DNA of 64,000 nucleotides from Picochlorum sp. 'celeri'. Its lineage: Eukaryota; Chlorophyta; Trebouxiophyceae. The position numbers and the translations under genes are program-made. Each line of letters begins with the position of its first letter. Within the stretch, counting starts at the first letter, position 1. Where the stretch lies: assembly GCA_010909725.1 (NCBI GenBank), contig JAACMV010000003.1, positions 372,001 to 436,000 of the forward strand, written 5' to 3'. The notes under the pieces are model-generated. The model made no database searches and was not told the origin of the DNA. It was given only the letters and a program-made list of their open reading frames with translations. Shown here one piece after another: positions 59,301 to 64,000 of this stretch.

Positions 59301-60665
59301 ATGGTACAGTATTTAGCAACAGCAACAGGAGGAAGAATGTATGCGGGACCTTGGTCCATGGGCCAACGTCGGAACAGTGGAGGTCGAGCACACGGCATAG
59401 TACCGTGTCGACAGAGATATGATGGTACAAACCCATATTCTATGAGGTATGTGAAACAAAATCCAAGGGTTTGGACGGGAGTGCGTGCGACAGAGGTGGA
59501 GGAAGATTACTTGCCACCGTCGAATCGAGGATCGAATTCCGAATTGGAGGCATTGGAGAGGTTTAGTGTGGTTATACCTGACACTCAATTGTCTCTTGGG
59601 ACGGATATGGTTACTGCTGGGGATAAAAAGAAGGGGCAGTGTGCTCCAAAGTCTGGGGTGGTGTCTCGGAGAATTTTGGCGGGGGTGATGGCCAATCCGA
59701 CGTGCTTTGGTCGAATGAAGTTCAGTATCGAGCAGGCTCGTTTATATAAAAATGAAGAGTTGGAGCGTTCAAGTGGGAGAAGTAGGAGTCAGTTGCAGGT
59801 GGATAAAGCTCTGGTGAATGTGGCTGGGTTGCTGGTGGATGAGATTCTTGACGAATCGACCAAGGGTCGAGTGTCGATTGAGGTGGATCCGCGGCTTGCG
59901 TATGATGTGGATGGGCTTGTGAGGCAGGGAGGGGAGGTTATTTGGTCCATGTGCGCGGAGATTGGGATTCCAATGGATAGAATACTGATTCAAATGCCTG
60001 CAACGTGGGAGGCCATGGAGGCTGCCAAGAGGCTCGAGTTGCAAGGGTTGGAGACGCATTTGGTTGGGATTTATAGCTATGAGCAAGCAGTGGCTGCGTC
60101 GGATCATGATGTATCTGTTATTCAGGTGAACGTGGGTCGTATTAATGATTGGTTTGATAAAAACCCAGGGGCTGTTCGTGACCCAAATGGGCCACGGGAG
60201 GTGCAGGCCATGGCGATTGCTGGGTATGGGGGTCCTTTGGAGAATCCTGGATTGCCAATGGTGAAGAAGATTTATACATATATGCATCATGCCGGGGGTA
60301 AGACCAAAGTGGTGGCATCTGGGATGAGGACCAAGAAGGAGACGTTGGCCTTGGCTGGATGCGACTATTTGGTGGTTGGTGAGCACATTTTGAAGAGCTT
60401 GAAGTCGACGAGTACGCTGGATGGGTATAATGATGGACTGCGTGCTGCACAGGATACGGACTACAGAGGATCTCTTCAGCCTGCAATGAGCCCAGAGCTG
60501 GCAGCAGAGGCTGAGATTGACAAGGTGTCTGTGTACAGTGGTAATTTCAGCGAAGCTCTTGGCTTGATTGGAAGAGATTTATTGTCAAGTGATATTCAAA
60601 GGGCTGTAGAGGATGCGACTCGATTGGAACCAATCTTTTTAAACAGGGCGACGGGTCAGGAATGA
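59301..60665 (+). CDS. Transaldolase homologue without the catalytic lysine
   Basis: An intronless 454-aa protein with a plastid-like N-terminal extension (about 1-60). It aligns with transaldolase (TalB type) throughout: L-E-x-L-x-x-F-x-x-V-I-P-D-T, V-S-I-E-V-D-P-R-L-A, R-I-L-I-x-M-P-A-T-W-E, V-G-R-I-x-D-W, L-A-L-A-G-C-D-Y. But the lysine that forms the Schiff base is Gln (residue 231, in R-I-L-I-Q-M-P-A-T), the asparagine of T-T-N-P-S is missing, and other active-site residues (Thr, Ser) have changed. The Asp and Glu of the site remain. It is probably a non-catalytic family member or has a different activity. Confidence 0.85.
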   Translation: MVQYLATATGGRMYAGPWSMGQRRNSGGRAHGIVPCRQRYDGTNPYSMRYVKQNPRVWTGVRATEVEEDYLPPSNRGSNSELEALERFSVVIPDTQLSLGTDMVTAGDKKKGQCAPKSGVVSRRILAGVMANPTCFGRMKFSIEQARLYKNEELERSSGRSRSQLQVDKALVNVAGLLVDEILDESTKGRVSIEVDPRLAYDVDGLVRQGGEVIWSMCAEIGIPMDRILIQMPATWEAMEAAKRLELQGLETHLVGIYSYEQAVAASDHDVSVIQVNVGRINDWFDKNPGAVRDPNGPREVQAMAIAGYGGPLENPGLPMVKKIYTYMHHAGGKTKVVASGMRTKKETLALAGCDYLVVGEHILKSLKSTSTLDGYNDGLRAAQDTDYRGSLQPAMSPELAAEAEIDKVSVYSGNFSEALGLIGRDLLSSDIQRAVEDATRLEPIFLNRATGQE

Positions 60666-60778
60666 TGGATTTTTTTCCAGTACTGGACTGGGTGGCGAGG
60701 GATTACCCTAATCGGCGACGTAATTAGGGTTTTGGATATGACTCCTATCGTGTAGAATCAAATACTTTAAAACGTTTC

Positions 60779-62394
60779 ATGGGTAAAGTTAAAAAAGTTG
60801 TCCGAATTCAGGACGTGGAAAAGAAGGATCTCGATCTGAGTTCCGCGATGGCGTCGTCGGACGACGATACGCTGCATGGCGCAAGCAACGTGGGTCAGTC
60901 TCTTCACGGCGATACGGTACGCTCATCTGAATTCAAAATATATATTTGTAATATCGACGCTGTACCCATCATTCATCCTGGATGGATTCGTGCAGGCTGC
61001 GAAACGAAGGGCAATTACAGAATTGCTGTTTTTTGCGAGCGTCGGAGATTTGAAACGATGTCAAAGGATTGTTAGACTATGGCATTTGGATATCAAAGAT
61101 CAGACCTGCTGTGATTATGATCGACGGGCGCCATTGTATGTTGTGTTGTATTTCCCTTCCCAGGTCAAGAGTGACCTCACGAGTGAGGATGTTGTCTTGC
61201 AGGCATTTAGCGGCGAGCGAGGGTGCGTATAAAGTGACAGAGTGGTTGATTTCAGAAGGTGTAAACATCAATTCGTTGGATCGATTTGGGAGGACACCCT
61301 TGGAGGATGCTGTGAGGGGAGAGTATCGCGAAGTGATTAAATTGCTTGTAGATAATGGAGGAAAGGTTCTGGAGGATAAGAAGCTGGTAGATTTGACAGA
61401 CAGTGCTCTTGCTGGTACTCTTGGTGTTCCTCCACAGAAACTCGCGGATATCGATCCGGAATGGGAATTGGATCCTGGAAACTTGGTGGTGATGGAAAAG
61501 TTGGGTGAGGGTGAGTTTGGTATTGTGCACAAAGCTCGTTGGTTTGGGACGAATGTGGCTGCCAAGATACTGAAAGGTTCTTCTGATATCGCCCTTGGTG
61601 ATTTTAGAGGAGAGATTGATATTCTCAGGCGGGTGCATCATCCAAATGCAGTACAATTCTTGGGAGCGTGTTCCAAGAGGGAACCATACATTCTTGTGAC
61701 AGAGCTCATGTGTGGTGGGTCCCTTGCGGATGCCTTCCGCAGACCAGAAGCATTTCCTATGAAACGTGCGGTTGAGGTTGCTTTGGATGCCGCCCGTGGT
61801 TTGGCGTATTTGCATAACCGAAGACCATCGCCCATCATCCACAGAGACTTGAAGCCAGGAAATCTCATGTTTTCTGGGAGTCCGTACCAGACGCAGAAAC
61901 AGATCATATATCAGACAGGTATCGTAAAACTTGCTGATTTCGGTCTGTCCAAGACGTTGCCCGTGAATAAGCATGCAGACTTTGGATACCTTGATTCCAA
62001 GTTCAGAATGACTGGAGAGACTGGCTCATACAGATACATGGCCCCAGAGGTCTTCCGACACGAGCCTTACAACTCATCCGTCGATGTATACTCCTATTCA
62101 ATGATTATATACCAGCTTTTTGAGACGAATCCGCCATTCTCTGGAATGGACCCTGTCAGTGCTGCAAAGAATGCTGCCATGTATGATCTCAGACCACAGT
62201 TTGTGCAACTCAGTGGAGACACTGCATCAAAAAGAGAAATCAAGGAATTGATAGAGTCGTGCTGGAGACCAAATGCAGAGATGCGACCTTCTTTTGAATC
62301 AATCGTTGTATCCCTGGAAACAATACTGTCAAAGCTTCCTGGAAGCAAAAGCAGTGGCTCTGCCGAGGGAGGTGGATGCTGCTCCATTGCCTAG
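60779..62394 (+). CDS. Ankyrin-repeat Raf-like/ILK-type kinase with CaaX-like end
   Basis: Inferred exons 60779-60916, 60996-61135 and 61203-62394 give 489 aa. The N-terminal basic/acidic segment is followed by two or three ankyrin-like repeats (R-A-P-L-H-L-A-A-S-E-G, G-R-T-P-L-E-D-A) and a kinase domain: G-E-G-E-F-G, A-A-K-I, H-R-D-L-K-P-G-N, D-F-G-L-S, A-P-E-V. The arrangement is that of plant integrin-linked-kinase-like (Raf group C) kinases. It ends in G-G-G-C-C-S-I-A: the last four residues fit a CaaX farnesylation box, and the extra Cys a palmitoylation site, so membrane targeting is likely. Confidence 0.84.
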
Positions 62395-62658
62395 TGCTCT
62401 GTTTTGATACCGTATTCATTTTGGTGATTTAATACACACTTGAATCATCATTGGTTATTAGTAGAATTGTGTCCTACATTGATCGCTCATGGCATGATTA
62501 TACCATGTGTCATCAAACATGTGGAAAATATATATACACTGCATGCAGTGTGATCCATCATCATCCTGATATCATGGTGGGTGGGAGGATTTCCCAATCT
62601 TCTTTTTCATCATGGCTGATCACGCACTGCCATTAATTCATTGAATATTTATTTCAGG

Positions 62659-63575
62659 ATGCAAATGCGATCAATCAGAATAGCTCAGCCGCAGCCTTTA
62701 AAGGCTACTCTGGGTAGAAGGTTGCCAATCCGACGCATCTGCCATGTCCACGCAGCCTCTTCGCCAGGATCTTCTGGAGAGAATGCATACCAGGTATGAA
62801 AATAAATACGACATGGTGATTCAGATGACGATGAAAGCAGAGATGTACTGATATCCTTGCTCTCCTACAGGTACTCGGCCTCCCAGAGAATGCAGACTAC
62901 AATGCGATTCAGAGAGCCTACAAGAAGAAACTGAGCGAATGTAGGGGAGATGAGGAGGCTGCAAGCAGGATTGAGCAGGCTCATTCCAGCCTCATGATGA
63001 ATGCTCTCACCTCTAGGCTCCAGGGGAATGCTCAGGTGGATAAGAATGTCTTGTACGCGGATCGCGCTCGATATTTCCCATGGAGACCTAAATTATGGTT
63101 GGCAGAGCAAAAGGTCATCATGTTCTCTGCGATTGCACAGTGTGCATTCCTTGCTTGGGCTCTCTTGTCTCCAATGACTGCAGGAACCCAGCCAGTGGTG
63201 TGGTGTACGTCTCTTGTGTACAGGAAACCGTGTCTATTCTGAGCACATGTCTGATTCTTTTTTTTTCTATATGCAGCTGCCACCGCTGGAGCCATTGCCA
63301 ACATTTATAAACAGAACAGAATCAACCCTCCACCAATCAGAGGTGCAGAGGTGAGTGATGAAGAGAAGAAGCAGGGAGGAAGGAACATTTTGAGAGGTGC
63401 ATTCCTCGCATTCATGGCCACATTCAGCGGTTGTCTTTTGTTATACACCGCCCCAGATGCCATTGCTGCGCAATTGAATACAGTGTTGCCACTGTGGTTT
63501 TATGAAGGACAAACAATCTTGCTCACCCTTGGAAGCACACTCATGAATCTCATCTTCACTTCACTCTTTAGATAA
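62659..63575 (+). CDS. CPP1: Plastid J-like membrane protein (CPP1-like)
   Basis: Inferred exons 62659-62793, 62871-63204 and 63277-63575 give 255 aa. The transit peptide is followed by a J-like domain lacking a clear HPD motif (Y-x-V-L-G-L-P-E-N-A-D-Y-N-A-I-Q-R-A-Y-K-K-K), then F-P-W-R-P-K-L-W and three to four membrane segments (F-S-A-I-A-Q-C-A-F-L-A-W; S-A-T-A-G-A-I-A-N-I-Y; G-A-F-L-A-F-M-A-T-F-S-G-C). The layout matches CPP1/CDF1, which stabilises protochlorophyllide oxidoreductase at the plastid envelope. Confidence 0.82.
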
Positions 63576-63737
63576 ATACATTGACAAAATAATATTATAA
63601 ACGTCTGTAACAGTAATTAATAGTACTGAGTACCCAAAAGAGTGCGCAAATATCGCTGGTTTTGTGATTTGCATGCCAGAGCACAGCATTTCCTAGAATA
63701 TCAGCCTATACCGTGTGTTCGATAGTTTCAGGCAATA

Positions 63738-63932
63738 ATGGGTAAGCATAATGGTAAAGCACGTCGAACAGGAAAGTCTGTGGGCTCTGCTTTGGTGAAC
63801 AAGGCCCGAAAGGAGGGAAAGTTTGGAGCTGCAGACTCATACTTGTATACGACGGAGAATCCTGGTAGAGACAGTGGGATAGGGATACAGAGTATCATCC
63901 ATGAGAATGACTTGGATAATTTAATGAGTATG
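63738..63932 (+). CDS. LSG1: GTPase LSG1, first exon only
   Basis: The start codon at 63738 begins a 65-codon exon ending at a GTGCG donor; the rest lies in or beyond the intron running to the window end. The exon encodes the LSG1 N-terminus: M-G-K, a basic block, G-S-A-L-V, then S-Y-L-Y-T-T-E...I-Q-S-I-I-H-E-N-D-L-D-N-L-M. LSG1 is the cytosolic GTPase that releases NMD3 from 60S subunits. The GTPase domain itself is not in the window. Confidence 0.72.
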
Positions 63933-64000
63933 GTGCGTGTGGTGTTTCTTTTGATGATGGGAGTGCTGGTCTTACAACGAGCTGTGTTTGTGGAACATGC

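Noticed and set aside
1..64000. CRISPR arrays, bacterial operons, insertion sequences, phage genes
   Set aside because: None seen; introns and eukaryotic genes throughout make these unlikely.

Overview
This window looks like nuclear DNA of a unicellular green alga, most likely prasinophyte-like. Supporting genes are a chlorophyll b reductase (NOL), a KOBITO1-type glycosyltransferase, arogenate dehydrogenase, plastid ABC1K kinases, plastid bL27 and L24, a PSB33-like degenerate Rieske protein and a CPP1-like J-domain protein. Eukaryotic housekeeping genes are interspersed: RPS5, proteasome alpha subunits, RPB8, RPC11, a TFIIIC subunit, condensin CAP-H, SAC3, NOC1 and LSG1. Two tRNA genes are circularly permuted, a form known from prasinophytes and the red alga Cyanidioschyzon. 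Genes are packed tightly. Most carry zero to four introns of about 43-245 nt, with GTACGT or GTATGT donors and GCAG or TAG acceptors. All splice junctions given here were inferred by reading; none has transcript support.

Layout. 1-8870: an array of at least four related Golgi-type sulfotransferases (one cut by the window edge), interrupted by a DUF3605 gene and a small secreted eight-cysteine protein, and closed by a KOB1-like glycosyltransferase; this looks like a polysaccharide sulfation neighbourhood. 9284-17003: mitochondrial OMA1 protease, plastid DnaJ, RPS5, an unusual lipoyl-domain/KGD4 (MRPS36) fusion, citrate synthase and proteasome alpha1. 17407-20193: a probably membrane-anchored aspartic protease facing a two-domain cystatin. 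20862-30819: plastid L24, PSB33-like, a small membrane protein, a UIF-like export factor with an apparent frameshift, SAC3, and several unrecognised small proteins. 31283-33310: permuted tRNA-Arg(CCT), RPC11 with a coiled-coil gene 1 nt behind it, and permuted tRNA-Ser(AGA). 33576-42470: an ACL4-like TPR protein, two ABC1 kinases, RPB8, arogenate dehydrogenase and NOL. 42883-54247: a BET-type bromodomain protein, a secreted acidic protein, a TFIIIC subunit, a small membrane protein, CAP-H, bL27, a PAQR receptor and a membrane-bound spermidine-synthase-like protein. 54531-end: NOC1, a coiled-coil/Cir_N-like protein, proteasome alpha6, a transaldolase homologue without its catalytic lysine, an ankyrin-kinase ending in a CaaX-like box, CPP1-like and the first exon of LSG1.

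How the genes work together. Two themes go beyond mixed housekeeping: Golgi sugar modification and sulfation at the left end, and extracellular proteolysis and its inhibition around 17-20 kb. Convergent stop codons are commonly only 1-35 nt apart, so neighbouring transcripts must overlap in antisense. The most unusual items are the two permuted tRNAs, the lipoyl-KGD4 fusion, the transaldolase pseudoenzyme and the 1-nt spacing between RPC11 and the next gene.
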